Below are positions 25,555 through 45,868 of a stretch of DNA of 64,000 nucleotides, one piece after another (positions within the stretch are counted from its first letter, which is position 1; each line of letters starts with the position of its first letter). The notes under the pieces are model-generated. The model did no database searches. It saw only the letters and a program-made list of their open reading frames with translations, and was not told where the DNA came from. The translations under genes and the position numbers were made by a program. Origin of the DNA: Lepas anatifera (taxonomy: Eukaryota; Arthropoda; Thecostraca; Lepadidae); assembly GCA_034440635.1 (NCBI GenBank), contig JAOTON010001922.1, forward strand, positions 124,001 through 188,000, read 5' to 3'.

Positions 25555-28443
25555 CAGCGACCGACGCGCCATCTTTAACATTAACGCAGTGCCATCTGTA
25601 GTACAGCGGGACAAACTGTAGTGTTCCGCTCCCGCCACCGCCTGCGGCGATCCTGACGCCGACGGGTTTTACCTCGACCAAGAATATCTTGTTACTGAAT
25701 CATGCATGTTTTGAGTGTCTGTGCTTGCTCGCCACAGAGTATCACTGTATATAGCGCGCCCTGTGCCTCCGAGTTGCCTCTCAGTTGTGTGATGTGACAT
25801 GCCTCCGCCAGCCGGCAGGCTTCTGCTTGCCGCGCGGCTTTGTGCTGGCTGGGCAGCGGCGTTCGTACCGCCGCTGCCAGTCGTGTGATACTGCCTACGC
25901 CTCACTCATGGTTTCAGTGGCGGTGCTGTATGCCTGCGAGGGCGGATGCCGTCCCAGTGTCGTGTCCAGGGACGTCAGTCCACCCCCGCCTTTTTCCTCG
26001 GGACACGGCCGGCCCCACCGGCGTTCGCTGGGACAAGTGCATTGACTGGTTGGTTGGTAGCGGAGCGTAGCATTTCGAACGTGCTGAAGTGTCGGCTGCA
26101 GCGACCCCGTTTTCAGTGGTGTTCTCGCCAGCACTCGCATATACCTTAATTTGTGCCCCGAACTGATTTGTTTTGCCTTCCGGCGAGGCGCTTCGAGCCC
26201 CGGGGATTTGAGACGACGAAGACTTGTTTTTTGCTGATGTTTTATCTGGCCTGATCCGGATGTTGAGTTGTTTGCCAAGTTAAGGATCATAATTTGAATT
26301 TTCAAAGAGCTTGCTGTGGTGCCCCGCCCCAAGCTTGTTCCTCGAATCCTCGCCCGTGCCTCTTCAATTCCGCAGGACCCTTTTAGAGGGGCTGAGGGTA
26401 GTTTACCCTCTTTGGGCGAGGGCTGGAACTATAATCAACATTTTCATGATATCATGCATCTCACCCAGGGAATTCTAGTAGTAGATTATAGTCAGCGGGT
26501 AGCTCGGGGTTTGGATTACGCGGGAACGGACAATGTTCGAATATTCTTCTATGCATAAAATAACTAGAGACCATCTGGTATTTGCCTGCAGTGGCAGGGT
26601 AAGCCGGGATTATTCCACACTATCGCTCGGGATTCCCCGATGAAGGAGTTATTGCTTGCGTTCCGCAGACGTGCGATTTCTTTGCGGCTGACGAAGTGCA
26701 AGCTGTTATTGCGAGGTAGAACCTGATTTGCTGCTGTCGTTTTTGATACGATGGCTCCTGTTTATGCCTGGGATGTAGGCATGGGCAAGACTGCAGGGAA
26801 GGATGATCTGACGCATATTTTCGCCAGCTTCAATCTTCGCTTCAGCAGCGGTGGGTATCTGATGGAACACTGCGTAAGTCTGTCTACGCCAATCCCTCAA
26901 TATCTTGCAGGATTTGCGCTGCCCTTCAGTCGAACAATATTCATAAAATAGTTCGTTTAACCCTTCTTGTGCCTCTCTGTGCAAGCACCACAGAGCTCCG
27001 CCCGTTGCTGCTAATTGTGTCCGTACACCATTCAAGACCTGCATTTTGTGACTCGGAATCTTCCCCGCCTCTATCGGAAAGTCCCAGTTGACTTGCTCAC
27101 AAAGGGGAAATGACGGAATCACCAGTGACTGTCCCGACATTCGGTGCTTGCAACGTTCACCTCTTCCGGCGAGTACCGCCTCCACCTCTCCTCCGCACGC
27201 AGAGGCTCGGCGTGTTCCCGGAGGCAGAAGTCGGCGTCGACTGCAGGGTCTGCAGCGGTCTCGTGGAAGCCGCGCCGCCTGGGGCCTCCACGCGCCGGGT
27301 CTGCGCCTGCGTCGCCACAACTTCGCTCCGTAGCTTCTGCACTGCCAGCCGGTCAGAGGCTCCTGTGTCCGTTCACTGGCTCCTGGACCACCCCATTTCT
27401 TTCTCAGAGACTCATGCGCCCACCCACCGGCTCCTGGATCACGCCAGATATTCTCCGTGGCTCCTGCATCCGGTCCTGGACACAGGATGAAAGGCTTCTG
27501 GATGACCTCAGAGGTTCCTTCGCCTGCTCGGTAGCTCCTGCTCCTCCGGCGGCGCCCAGTCCGCTGCTCCGCTAGGCGAGCTGAGAGAGCGCCCTCATCA
27601 ATCTTCTAGCTCTCCTCAGTCCAAGCCCGCCATTCAATCCTCTACGTAACGCTTGTTCATTCTGTAGAAGTTATCATGTTTCGCTTTGTCAAGCAGGCTC
27701 CGCGGATACTTTGCCATCGCGTCCCCGGAACCCCTGATCCTGCCTTCTTCCCTGGTCATTCACAATCTAAAGGTCCTCCTTTCGTCATTAAACAGAGATA
27801 GTTCAGTCTTGTAATGTTCCCTCTCACCATTCGCTTTATCGACTGCCTAGTGACGGTTCACCAGTACAGGTTCACGAGTGACTGCCGGCACCCACTGTTC
27901 ACAAGGACAGAAGCAGTCACAGTACTTAACCAATGAAATCCGTGCGATATGGGTATGCTGTTTACGTGGGGAATCGACAGACCGTAACACTGTAATCTCT
28001 CACCTCCATAAAGCCGCATATGAACACTCCATGTGCTCTGGCTAAGAAGGGCACCTCCCGTATCGCGTGTTCCGAAAAAGTGTCGTTCCTCATTCCTCAA
28101 CATATTTATAGCGTGCAAGTTTAGAGGAGGTGTGAACTGGACTGCTGGTAAGTTTTCATGACACCCTGGAGGATTTTCAGAGCCAGTCCGCTTCTGACAT
28201 GGACCCAAACGAGGAGCCTTTCCGGGGGTGTGCAATAGATGCCGCCACTTTTGCGTGAAATCAAACTTCTAAACAGTGTTGGAGCTGGGCGCTTCTCCTT
28301 CCCAGGATCCCATGAACTTTCCAAGTCTGAGCGACGACATCCCAGAACATCGGACACGATCCCTCCCTTCTCCCAGTTTGTTCTGCTTCAAAACCAGGGC
28401 TGCTCTATTTGAATTGTCTATTCCATCGGTCGAAGAGTTTGTA

Positions 28444-28449
28444 AATAAA
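28444..28449 (+). terminator. Candidate polyadenylation signal for CACNB
   Basis: AATAAA followed within about 30 nt by a T/GT-rich stretch (ctgttctcggcttgttctgt). If used, the 3' UTR would be about 2.9 kb; no closer AATAAA was noticed. Confidence 0.35.
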
Positions 28450-28634
28450 AGTTTTTATCAGAAGCTGTTCTCGGCTTGTTCTGTAAGTGGCGATACTTCA
28501 CAGGAACACCCCCACATATAAGGTGGATTGACTGGCCTGAGTTGAAGTGACTTCAGGTGCAGACCCGTTTCAACTGCAGATATTTTACTTTCCAGACAGA
28601 GGCGGTTAGCGCATATTCAAAACCACAAGAGTAT

Positions 28635-28640
28635 TTTATT
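28635..28640 (-). terminator. Candidate polyadenylation signal for NT5C3
   Basis: Minus-strand AATAAA followed by a GT-rich cttgtggttttg, about 1.3 kb beyond the NT5C3 stop codon. It faces the CACNB signal about 190 bp away. Confidence 0.3.
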
Positions 28641-29936
28641 GTTGCAGCGCACGGTGAGAAACGGCATACTCGGCAGCGCATCCTCGAGACCACCGACCGC
28701 ACTGACGACCACATGATCCCACTGACGACCACATGATCCCACTGACGACCAAATGATCACGGTGCAGAGCGGCCAGGAAGGGAACGGTCCTCTCTTCCGG
28801 CACATGTGGCGCTCGCACAAACACGGGGCTGCAAGTAATTCGGCACTGAGGCTGGTTCGCCGGCCAAACACTCCCCTATAGCTACCAAGCCGAGCGGTCC
28901 GCTACCGAGTCCGCTGCTCCGCTATTTGCGGACGGACTCTCCAAATGCTAGCCGTTTCTATCGCCACAAAGAAGCGGAGACGCGGGTAGCCGACTCCATT
29001 CAAACCCGCTACCACCACCAACACCCTGTTAAAGGTATCAACCGATTTATCTGTGTATCTTATATTTTAAAACTTAGTATTCAATGTAGCATACAGTAAA
29101 GCAGTAGTTTTCCTGGATTTTTTTAAAGAACGATGAAAAACAATTTTTTGGGCATGGATTTGGTAGTGTTTTATCATAACAAGCAGCAATAGCGAGTAGC
29201 GGTTTCAAGATCTTAAAAATGTAGCACTGGTAGTTTCAGCGAGTTAAAGCACCACTAGTAGCGGTAGCGCTTTCAAAAATTGGGTAGCAGCGCCCACCTC
29301 TGATTGCTACTCCGGTAAAGGGACACGAAGCGACCATCAGGTCCAGACCAAATAACAGCAAAAGTAACACCAAAAACTATCCAAAAAGGCTAGGCTTCCT
29401 TAAGTCCGCTGGAAAGACTACGTGTTGTTCGGTATAGATTTCGGTGCTAGTGATCCAATACAGGTCATGTCACCACTTTGCTCGTCGTGGCTGGACGCTT
29501 CAGCAGTTCACACAGAAAACGGTCGCAGCTCTTAATATCACAGTTTGGCTGAATTCCAAAACCGCGAGGCACCACATCAGTGAACGGCCTCTTAAACTCT
29601 ACCGCTGAATGTGAGAACGAAAAACACGATACGAAAACTGCATCCCTGAAGGCAGAAAGGACACTTCGGGCAAACAAAACAATCTAAAGCTTGAGTGTCT
29701 ACCTCTGCGTCGAACTGAGCTTAGTTTCTTCGGACAGTCATAATTATACCAGAATAAATGACTCAGAAAAAGAAACCGTTACAACATAGCCTAGAAGGCA
29801 TAGCAAAGAAAGCACCAGAGTGCACTGCGGTACCCAGACGCCGGAGATGGCACGCAGCCAGAAATGTGATGATGCCCAGAGAGAGCATCTCAGAAGGTTC
29901 GCGGGCGCAAGTTGTTGGTCTAGACAACAGATCTAG

Positions 29937-38293
<8,357 letters not shown>

Positions 38294-39028
38294 CTGCAGA
38301 GAAATAAGCACTTTATGTCACACAGTCAAATCTCATTACATGACCATGGAGGTGTGTCAGTCCGACTCTTACAATTTACAGATTGAGGCTTGCTATGACA
38401 AGCATGGAAACATATTTCAGCAGTATGCACCACTGAACATAAATAAAATACTTACACCACTTGGTAGGCCTTGAAGCTGCATCTTGCATTGGTTCTAGTT
38501 CTTTCTCGAGTCTTGATAATTATTCAGTATGTACCTGCAAACAAATTTTTTGTCAGGATACTGCAGATAAATCCAACAATAATTCTGGCACTTCCTAACC
38601 TAACCTGCTTCGCTTGCATACTATCTTCACCACTGACCTCAGGGAGCTGCAAAAGTACACAGTTTTCCACAATTTGGACAAGTCACATTTTTAGAAAAGC
38701 ACTGTGATGGCACAAAAGTATAACTGAAGCCTCAACTTTTTCAAAGAAATAAAAAAATCACCCTATAGCATTTTATTTTGCAACCATCACATCCATCTGC
38801 CATTGCACAAGCTGACGAGTGTTGGTGCAGTATGTAGTGCTGTTCATTTTGAAGTGTTTTATCTCTCTCATTCTGCCACTGTATCTAGTATCTTAAATAA
38901 GCAGTAGTTTTGCTGTGCTGTGAAGTGGTTGCTGTGTGCTACCTTTCAGTGTTAGTGTTGTGGTGATATAGGTGGGAAATTCAATGGAAGAAAATTTTTG
39001 TGGAAGAAATTGTTGTTAAATTCATTCT
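38294..39028 (-). other. Upstream of NT5C3 coding start
   Basis: Expected to contain the first intron, 5' UTR or promoter. No TATA or other promoter element is convincing. A LINE fragment begins at 39,029. Confidence 0.4.
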
Positions 39029-39285
39029 CCTTACCTTACCTTACCTAACGATTTCGGAAATTTTGGGAACGACAATGGCCCGCTGGCTCCGATTCTCCGA
39101 CGAGCTCAGAATATCGGTGTCTCGGTGCGATCCTCCTCAGGAAAAGAGACCTGAGGGTGGCTAAGAAGTTGTCCTCCTGAGGCAAGAGGATAGGATGCAT
39201 CGGTATCAGACAAGTTCAGAAACTTGATACATGAAGGTCGCCCAATGAGCATCAAGCCGATTTTTTAACTGATTCAGGCTTTGAC
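39029..39285 (-). mobile_element. CR1-like LINE, 5'-truncated copy
   Basis: The 3'-most ~250 bp of the same LINE as at 39,611, including the (GGTAA)n tail (minus strand), and nearly identical to it. Homology stops near 39,285. Severe 5' truncation is usual for LINEs. Confidence 0.85.
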
Positions 39286-39610
39286 TCAGCAGCACATAAG
39301 ATAGGGTCATGGAATGGTCGTTAGAAGGCGGTACACAATTGCTCACCTAATTCTAAAATAATACCATGGGGAGCATGTTAAGGGAATCACACAGTGCTTT
39401 TTCCTGTTTATCAAGAATTATACGAAATACTAAGCAGGATTAGGGACCTGAAAGTTTTCACCTTGGACAAAGATGATATTTCTAAAGAAACAGTGCTTTA
39501 TTCAGTGATGTATTTAATCAGAATAGAAGTAATAATCACAGTTGCAAACACAAAAAAACAATACCTATAGCGTAAATTACGAATCAATGTTTCACAATTA
39601 CAAGAATATT
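39286..39610. other. Spacer between LINE copies
   Basis: No feature recognised. Confidence 0.4.
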
Positions 39611-39788
39611 ACCTTACCTTACCTTACCTAACGATTTCGGAAGTTTTGGGGACCACAATGGCCCGCTGGCTCCGATTCTCCGACGAGCTCAGGATATCAG
39701 TATCTCGGCGCGATCCTCCTCAGGAAAAGAGACCTGAGGGTGGCTAAGAAGTTGTCCTCCTGAGGCAAGAGGATAGGATGCATCGGTA

Positions 39789-40703
39789 TCAGACAAGTTC
39801 AGGAACTTGGTACATGAAGGTGGCCCAATGAGCGTCAAGCCGATTTTTGAACTGATTCAGGCTTTGAGCTGCGACAACCGACAATGGTAGAGAGTTCCAA
39901 TCGTTGATCACCCTGGCACCGAAGAAGTTACGCCTAACCCTGGAGACTGCATTCGGCTTAACAAGCTTCCACGGATGGCCCCGAGTGCGAGTTTGGGTGT
40001 CGAGTGCGAAGAAATGGGCATAATCCTGGTCGGTTATCCCATGGACAAGTTGGTACACTCGAATCATATCGCCACGTCGCCTTCTGTAGTACAACGATGG
40101 GAGCTTGAGGATACGCAACCTGTCTGTATAGGGAATTCCCCGAAGAGAACCGATCATGCGAGTGGCACGCCGCTGAACCCTCTCCAGGAGAATTTGGTCA
40201 GCCCTATTAAACGGGCCCCAAATCGCGTTGCCATATTCCAGAAGAGGGCGGACGAGTGATTTATATAGAATAGGAAGCGTGTGTGCATCAAGATAAGCCA
40301 TGGACTTTTTAACAACCGCGAGTACTCTAGTGGCTTTCAGAACAGCTGAGGCTGCTTGCTGTTTAAACTTCAGTTCGATGTCAATTAGCACCCCAAGATC
40401 TTTTTCCACCTCAATATTCTGGAGGAACGTGCCGTTCATCACATAGGTGTGCCCTCGGTTCAGATTGCCGATGTGAATGGCAACACATTTGTTGTTATTA
40501 AAGGGCATTTGCCACTTCAGTGACCAGTGGAGTACATTCTGAATGTCTAACTGGAGGGCATTTACAGAAGGCTGAGAGCTAGCACTGGCATACAGTTTCG
40601 TGTCGTCGGCAAACATGCTGATTCCACAGGAGACACAATCAGGCAAATCATTGATGTAAACCAAAAGAGGAGCGCCCCAGGACCGAACCCTGCGGTACTC
40701 CAC
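39789..40703 (-). pseudogene. LINE ORF2, C-terminal part of reverse transcriptase
   Basis: Contains YINDLPDC and the catalytic motif FADDTKLYAS, then the thumb and C-terminal region with LVRPLLEYGNAIWGPFNRAD and a RRRRGDMI block, all typical of CR1/jockey-like enzymes. It is out of frame with the upstream half; the break is just after VPQGSVLG. Confidence 0.85.
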
Positions 40704-41967
40704 TCACAACCGGGACCCAATCAGAGAAAGACGACCGGACGATGACGCGCTGCGATCGATGGGCTAGGAAGCTCTCAATCCACTGAAGTATCTTGCCTCG
40801 GACGCCATATGATTTAAGCTTCATGATCAGTCGCTGGTGGGGGACCGAGTCGAAGGCTTTACGCAGGTCAAGGTAGATAGCATCAACTGGTTTGTTTTCC
40901 TCTAGAAGCCTGGTCCAGTTGTTGAGAACCTCGAGAAGCTGGGACTCACAAGAGCGGTTGGGACGGAAGCCATACTGATGTGGGGACAGGAGGTTTTGTG
41001 AAACTAGGTGGTGCAGCAAATCATCTTTAACAATAGACTCGAGAACCTTGCAGGGAATGGAGGTTAGGCTTATTGGACGGTAGTTGCCAGGATCTTGCTT
41101 GTTTCCTTGCTTGAAGATAGGCACCACCATTGCGAGCTTCCACTCCTTTGGTACCTCACCTTCATCCAATGACTTCCTGAAAATAATAGACAATGGCACA
41201 CATAGTGATGTAGATGCGTCATGAAGTATCCGAGAGTGGACCTGGTCGGGGCCCGGGGAACTTGTAATCTTGAGTGACCTAAGTTTGCGGCTAATAATAT
41301 CCTGTGAAATGGTGATGTCTTCCAAAAATGGACCAGTGCATCTTGTTTCGAATGTTGGGAAACTTGACATGTCTTCCGTTGTGAATACACTCGCAAAATA
41401 CTTGTTCAATAGCTTCGCTATAGCACTGTCCTCCGTTTCTAGAATACCTCTATCATTAAGAAGCTCTTCAATTGAGCTTCTTGTCTTTAGTCTTGAGCCC
41501 ACATACTTCCAGAAGGCCTTCGGGTTTGATTTAATATCAGTTGCTAGGCTGTGTTCGAAATCTTGGTGCAGTTTCCGGGTGAGAGTCCTCAACCTATTGC
41601 CACATGCCTTAAGCCTGGCCAAATCAACAGCATCCTGAGTGTGGAAGAAGGTTCTGGCCAGCTGGTGTTTCTTGTCTTTAAGCTTCAGAGCTGCACGTGT
41701 CATGTATAAGTTCTTTGAGTTCCTTCTAGCAATAACCTTTGGGATGCATGTGCCAGTGACCTCTGTTAATCTGGCCAGGAACAGGCTGTAAAGTGATTCC
41801 ACAGTCATGTTCTCCATACATGTCCAATCAGTTTCAAGAATCATGTGGTTAAGGAGCTCAAAATTGGCTCTCTTGAAGTTCCATACAGATGCACTGTTCC
41901 CTTGCCGAAAGACATAGCACTTCAGGTACAACATGGTCGCTTCTACCAATGCTCGGTAAGTAGTCAA
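40648..41967 (-). pseudogene. LINE ORF2, reverse transcriptase fingers and palm
   Basis: Carries the KPVDAIYLDLRKAFDSVPHQ motif with the first catalytic Asp, the PISLTSIPCKVLESIV block, YGFRPNRSCESQL and VVSGVPQGSVLG. The frame ends in a stop four codons after the frameshift. Confidence 0.88.
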
Positions 41968-42634
41968 GATTGCTCACCATGGCTTCTTCATTGGAGAAAA
42001 TCAAGTCTAGAATATTTGGACTCTGACCTGGGGAGTAGCGTGTAGGTTTGGTGACATGTTGAAAAAGTAAATGATCATGAACAATATCTAGAAGTCTGTG
42101 AGAGGGGTGTCCTTGGCTGGCTTCTGAGTAGTTACCTGCCCAGTTGATTTGAGGGAAATTAAAGTCACCTGTAAGCAATAGATGTGATGGTGATGACTCT
42201 CCAACAGTTGAGAGCAAGTCAGAAAAGGAAGACATGCTGAGGTGGCCATCACCCGTGGGACTACGATAGAAGCATCCCAAGAACAGAACATCATTGCAAA
42301 GCAGCCTTATTTGGACAAAAAGGTGTTCAATATGGGGAAAATGTGTCAGCTTAATCTGTGATGCCTTGATTGTAGTGCGGACATTGATGGTGATACCTCG
42401 CTGCCTGCTGCTTCCTAGATTTACTTGATGTGGATCAAAACTTGTGAATGTATTGAAATTTGGGAGAGCCAGAAGAGCAGGAGAAATTGGGAGACGCTGT
42501 GCCTTGGGAATTACCTCAGTAACCATAATGATGTCTGGCTCAATTCCACTTATCGCCATGGCAAAATCTTCACGTTTGTTAACAAATTGGTCACAATTTG
42601 TATACCACACCTTGAGGTCCTTCATTTCCTGCAT
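41858..42634 (-). pseudogene. LINE ORF2, endonuclease domain
   Basis: Exonuclease-endonuclease-phosphatase fold of non-LTR elements: GCFYRSPTGD, LLLTGDFNFPQINWAGNY and SIGRSDHV motifs are all present. It starts inside the end of ORF1 (overlap about 44 bp). A one-base change near 41,930 separates it from the reverse transcriptase frame. Confidence 0.85.
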
Positions 42635-44114
42635 CCTTGGATGTCAATCTTGATTTGGGTGATTTGGTAGACTCAGGTTGGTAGTAGAAGCTGTGTTCCC
42701 TAGCTGTTTTCCGGGCTTGGGAGTTGAGGCCTGGTGTCGCAGATCCCTCAGAGCCTGTCCCCGTTTCAGTCATTCCCCTTGTTGGAGGAACCTCAGCAGG
42801 GGATGCAGATCTTGCCCCATCAGAGTTGGAATCAACCACAGTCTTAACAATGGTACTGCATGCTTCTGCTAATTGACCTTGGTGCTCAGCTGCCCCTGAT
42901 GCATTTGGCCCCCTAATAGAGCTTGCTTGATGGGCCTGTGCCACACCTGATGGGACAATCCTTCCACGCTTGATGGTGAGGTTATTTTCACCAGCCTTGC
43001 GACGTCTCCATAACTCCTCCCTAAGCACCTTTTGCTCCTGCCTTTCTTTGTAAGTAAGGTCTGGTGTTATGAACACTCTTTTCCACTTGTGAGTGAGCTT
43101 TAACTGAGCAGCCATTCTCAGGACTTCAAACTTCCAGTCCTCGTTTTCAAGGGTCACTATTAGCAGCCTGTCCCTGCCATGGACAGCTTTACCAGCCCTA
43201 AAGGACCTGGTGGCCCTCACATTTACCTTCAGTGCATCACGGATCATGGACTGGAATAGCTGAATGTCTGCATGAGACCGCTCCAGCTGTGAGATCCCAT
43301 CTTGCTCAGGTAGGTTGTGAATGACAAGGTTGCGTGAGCGTCTATTCTTGTCCATGAATCCATCAAAGACCCTGGATATGGTCTGTGCCTCCCTTGGAGT
43401 CACAGATTTGCCTCCCTGAGTGTGCAAAGGTGGATACGACAGCTTCTCCTTTACATCGTTCACCATCTTTTCACAGGTACTCTGCAGGACCTCTGAATAG
43501 GAAGCCTTGTGAGCCACACTTTCCTTCAGAACGCGTTTCATCATGTTGGCACTTTCCATGGACTGTTGCTCCTGTTGCCTCATGGAAGCACTAACAAGCT
43601 GGATATGATCCCTCAGGGCAGTGTCAAGTTGTGTCAGCCTGTCTCTCATTGTTGTGTTCAGCTCGCTTATCTTAACCTCCATCAGGTCACGATCCTTGTC
43701 AGGGCCTTCATGCAACTGAGCCACATGACTGCTAACCTGAATGCCAATGTCAGCTGTAGGCAGGGTCACAGGAGAACCAGAAAAAGTGAAAATGCCAACT
43801 GAGGCATCCCGTCCAGAGCCAGAAGCAGCTGGTCTGCCGGTATGTGCTTTGCATGTCTGACATATGAACGATATGGCGCTGTGTTTTTTTAGTGCATTGT
43901 ATGCTGGCTTTGTGATTGCCTGGCAAAGGGCATGATACCAGCGGTGACAAAGATCACACTGGACGCCCATCTGACCATCTCTTACCTCGAGCCCACATAC
44001 AACTTTGCCAGAGCCCCCTATGCATGTGGTTGGAGGAACAGAGTTTTCATCACTGATTGGTTGACTGAGTTGAAGCGAAGGAGAAACCGACAGATCAGGG
44101 TCAAGCGGAAGGGG
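42591..44114 (-). CDS. LINE ORF1 with PHD-type zinc finger
   Basis: Open from about 44,114 to the stop at 42,591; the first ATG is at 43,970. That ATG lies inside the zinc finger, because the frame upstream supplies further cysteines (CIGGSGKVVCGLEVRDG) before CDLCHRWYHALC and FICQTCK. The true start is therefore upstream or lost. After the finger come a long helical, Gln-rich stretch, a nucleic-acid-binding-like SRNLVIHNLPEQ region and a basic tail. PHD fingers are known in ORF1 of some CR1-group LINEs. Confidence 0.75.
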   Translation of the reverse strand, partial: PLPLDPDLSVSPSLQLSQPISDENSVPPTTCIGGSGKVVCGLEVRDGQMGVQCDLCHRWYHALCQAITKPAYNALKKHSAISFICQTCKAHTGRPAASGSGRDASVGIFTFSGSPVTLPTADIGIQVSSHVAQLHEGPDKDRDLMEVKISELNTTMRDRLTQLDTALRDHIQLVSASMRQQEQQSMESANMMKRVLKESVAHKASYSEVLQSTCEKMVNDVKEKLSYPPLHTQGGKSVTPREAQTISRVFDGFMDKNRRSRNLVIHNLPEQDGISQLERSHADIQLFQSMIRDALKVNVRATRSFRAGKAVHGRDRLLIVTLENEDWKFEVLRMAAQLKLTHKWKRVFITPDLTYKERQEQKVLREELWRRRKAGENNLTIKRGRIVPSGVAQAHQASSIRGPNASGAAEHQGQLAEACSTIVKTVVDSNSDGARSASPAEVPPTRGMTETGTGSEGSATPGLNSQARKTAREHSFYYQPESTKSPKSRLTSKDAGNEGPQGVVYKL

Positions 44115-44806
44115 ATCTTATGGCAGTAGCAACTGCCCCCGTGAAGTTCCCTGATATAGGTTTCGGCGTTTGGTCACTTTTCGTCACACTTTTGGGCACC
44201 TCACCGGTCTCTTTTTTCCAGTATCTATATACAAACCCTTCGAATTCCTCCCAGTGCGCGAGTGGGCAGCGACTTGGACAGAAAATAAACCACCTAACTC
44301 ACCGACAATAGATGCGCTTCCAGTAGGCGAAATTGACACATCATTCACACTATTCCAAACTTGGTCGAGCCCTGTTCGACCCTGAACCGTCGCTGATGTC
44401 GTCGGCAAATCATCACTCTGCGTCGGCGAACCATCGCCAGACGCCACCTGTGCAACTCTAGAGTGTGACGCCTCATCTCCGGGGGCGCATCACCACCACC
44501 AGAGGGAACATTGCTATGGATGGGAGCTATCTCCGCATCCCCATACTGCGACCTGGCTACTTCACAATCTGAATCAGGCCGAGGCGTGGCTGATAACACC
44601 TGCCGCCTCTTCCCCTAACTGGCGAATGCTGCAATGGCATCCTAAAGTGAACATCAATCAACAAAAAATACTGACTGGACCTAAACCCCTAGCGATCAGA
44701 ATGGTAAACAAAGGCGAGGATTAGCGAGGCAGGAGCTCGTCGGAGCACGTCCGTCCAGCACGAGAGCGCGCAGTCCATGTATGAGGACAATTTCAAACGA
44801 CTTTTT
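44115..44806 (-). other. Probable LINE 5' region
   Basis: Frames on the minus strand (44,184-44,447 and 44,345-44,599) could be frameshifted N-terminal ORF1 (SVNDVSISPTGSASIVGEL), but no domain is recognisable. The LINE 5' end cannot be fixed. Confidence 0.35.
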
Positions 44807-44811
44807 AATAT

Positions 44812-45868
44812 TCCTTACCTTACCTTACCTTATTGGAATGGGAACCTTGTAAGGCTCAAGGGCCTGATGTGGGTTCTAACTCGATGAGCTCAGGGTTTAT
44901 ACAAGTTTACACTTCAGTCCAAAATTGGTGTATCGTATGTATACGCCGACCAATGTCTGTCCAGGTTGTTTTTTAACTCATTTGTGCTCCCGAACTCACT
45001 ACCCACTCTGGGAGAGAGTTCCAGTCGTTGACCGCTCTGATACCAAGGTGGTTATGTCTCTCTCTTGATCGGGCTTCGGGCTTGACTATCTTCTTGGAGT
45101 GACCTCTGGTCGGTAGATTCTCCGCCAGCCTGAAGAGAAGATCTCTTTTCAGATCTACCTTCCCGGACATGAGGTTAAAAACCCAAATCATGTCACCTCT
45201 TCTCCGTCGATAAAGAAGAGAAAGCAGGCTGAGCGCACGAAGTCTGTCCTCGTATGGGAGATGACTGATGGAGGAGACCAGTTTAGTGGCTCGCCGCTGA
45301 ACTCTCTCGATGAACTGTTGGTCAGCCTTGTTAAAAGGTCCCCAAATCGGATTGCCAAACTCTAGTATAGGCCTAACGAGGGCTTTGTACAATAGTGGGA
45401 CCGAGTACACGTCCCGGTTGCAGAAAGCTTTGCGGATCACGCCCAGAACTTGGTTCGCCTTGTATCCATACATATATTTTCACACATACACATGGGGGAC
45501 ATACATTGGGACATGCACTTCGGGTAAAACGAGTGTCAATTCGCCTTGCCAATCGCCTTTCGCCATTCGCCTTGGCAATCGACCTAGCAGCCTGGGCCCT
45601 GAACTTCCGTTCTGCATCTATAGTGATACCCAGGTCACGCTCGGTTTGAACAGAGGAGATGGGCGTGCCACTAAGTGTATATGTCTGTCTGCTGTTTCCT
45701 GGGCCAATGTGAAGGGTTGTGCACTTTTCCTGGTTGAAGGGGAGCTGCCATAACACCGACCAATGGCTGAGCGAATCCATGTCCTGCTGTAGCTTTTCCA
45801 CTTGTCTGTATTCCAGTATTTTTGACCAGCCTTGTATCAAATTTAACCTTAAAACCAAAACCAGCCCT
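44812..45868 (-). mobile_element. Second CR1-like LINE, 3' portion
   Basis: (GGTAA)n tail at 44,812-44,830, then reverse transcriptase C-terminal sequence on the minus strand in two frames: 45,858-45,373 (LQQDMDSLSHWSVLWQLPFN) and 45,473-44,973 (LVRPILEFGNPIWGPFNKAD, YRRRRGDMIWVFNL). It is a relative of, not a copy of, the LINE to its left. A ~109-bp insertion flanked by TTCGCCTT interrupts it at about 45,462-45,570. Confidence 0.8.

Larger units (their letters stand above)
25555..29936. other. Space between two convergent genes
   Basis: This must hold both 3' untranslated regions. It is relatively GC-rich to 27,700. It contains a plus-strand AATAAA (28,444), a minus-strand AATAAA (28,635-28,640), a triplicated 'cactgacgaccacatgatcc' run near 28,690-28,760 and a solitary hAT-type end GGTAGCAGCGCCCACCTCTG at about 29,282-29,301. 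A 204-codon minus-strand open frame (26,706-27,320) has no recognisable domain. Confidence 0.5.
39611..44806 (-). mobile_element. CR1-like non-LTR retrotransposon, near full length
   Basis: Minus strand. ORF1 has a PHD finger, then ORF2 has an apurinic endonuclease and a reverse transcriptase, then a short 3' UTR and a (GGTAA)n tail at 39,611-39,628. This order and the short tandem 3' repeat instead of poly(A) fit the CR1/L2 group. At least two frameshifts interrupt ORF2 (near 41,930 and 40,670), so this copy is dead. The 5' boundary is uncertain and seems to touch the 3' tail of another copy at 44,812. Confidence 0.85.

Noticed and set aside
26706..27320. 204-codon minus-strand open frame
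   Set aside because: No recognisable domain, GC-rich, overlaps open frames on the other strand, and lies in expected 3' UTR or intergenic DNA.
39029..39050. CCTTACCTTACC as arthropod telomere repeat
   Set aside because: The arthropod repeat is TTAGG/CCTAA; this is (GGTAA)n and occurs exactly at LINE 3' ends.
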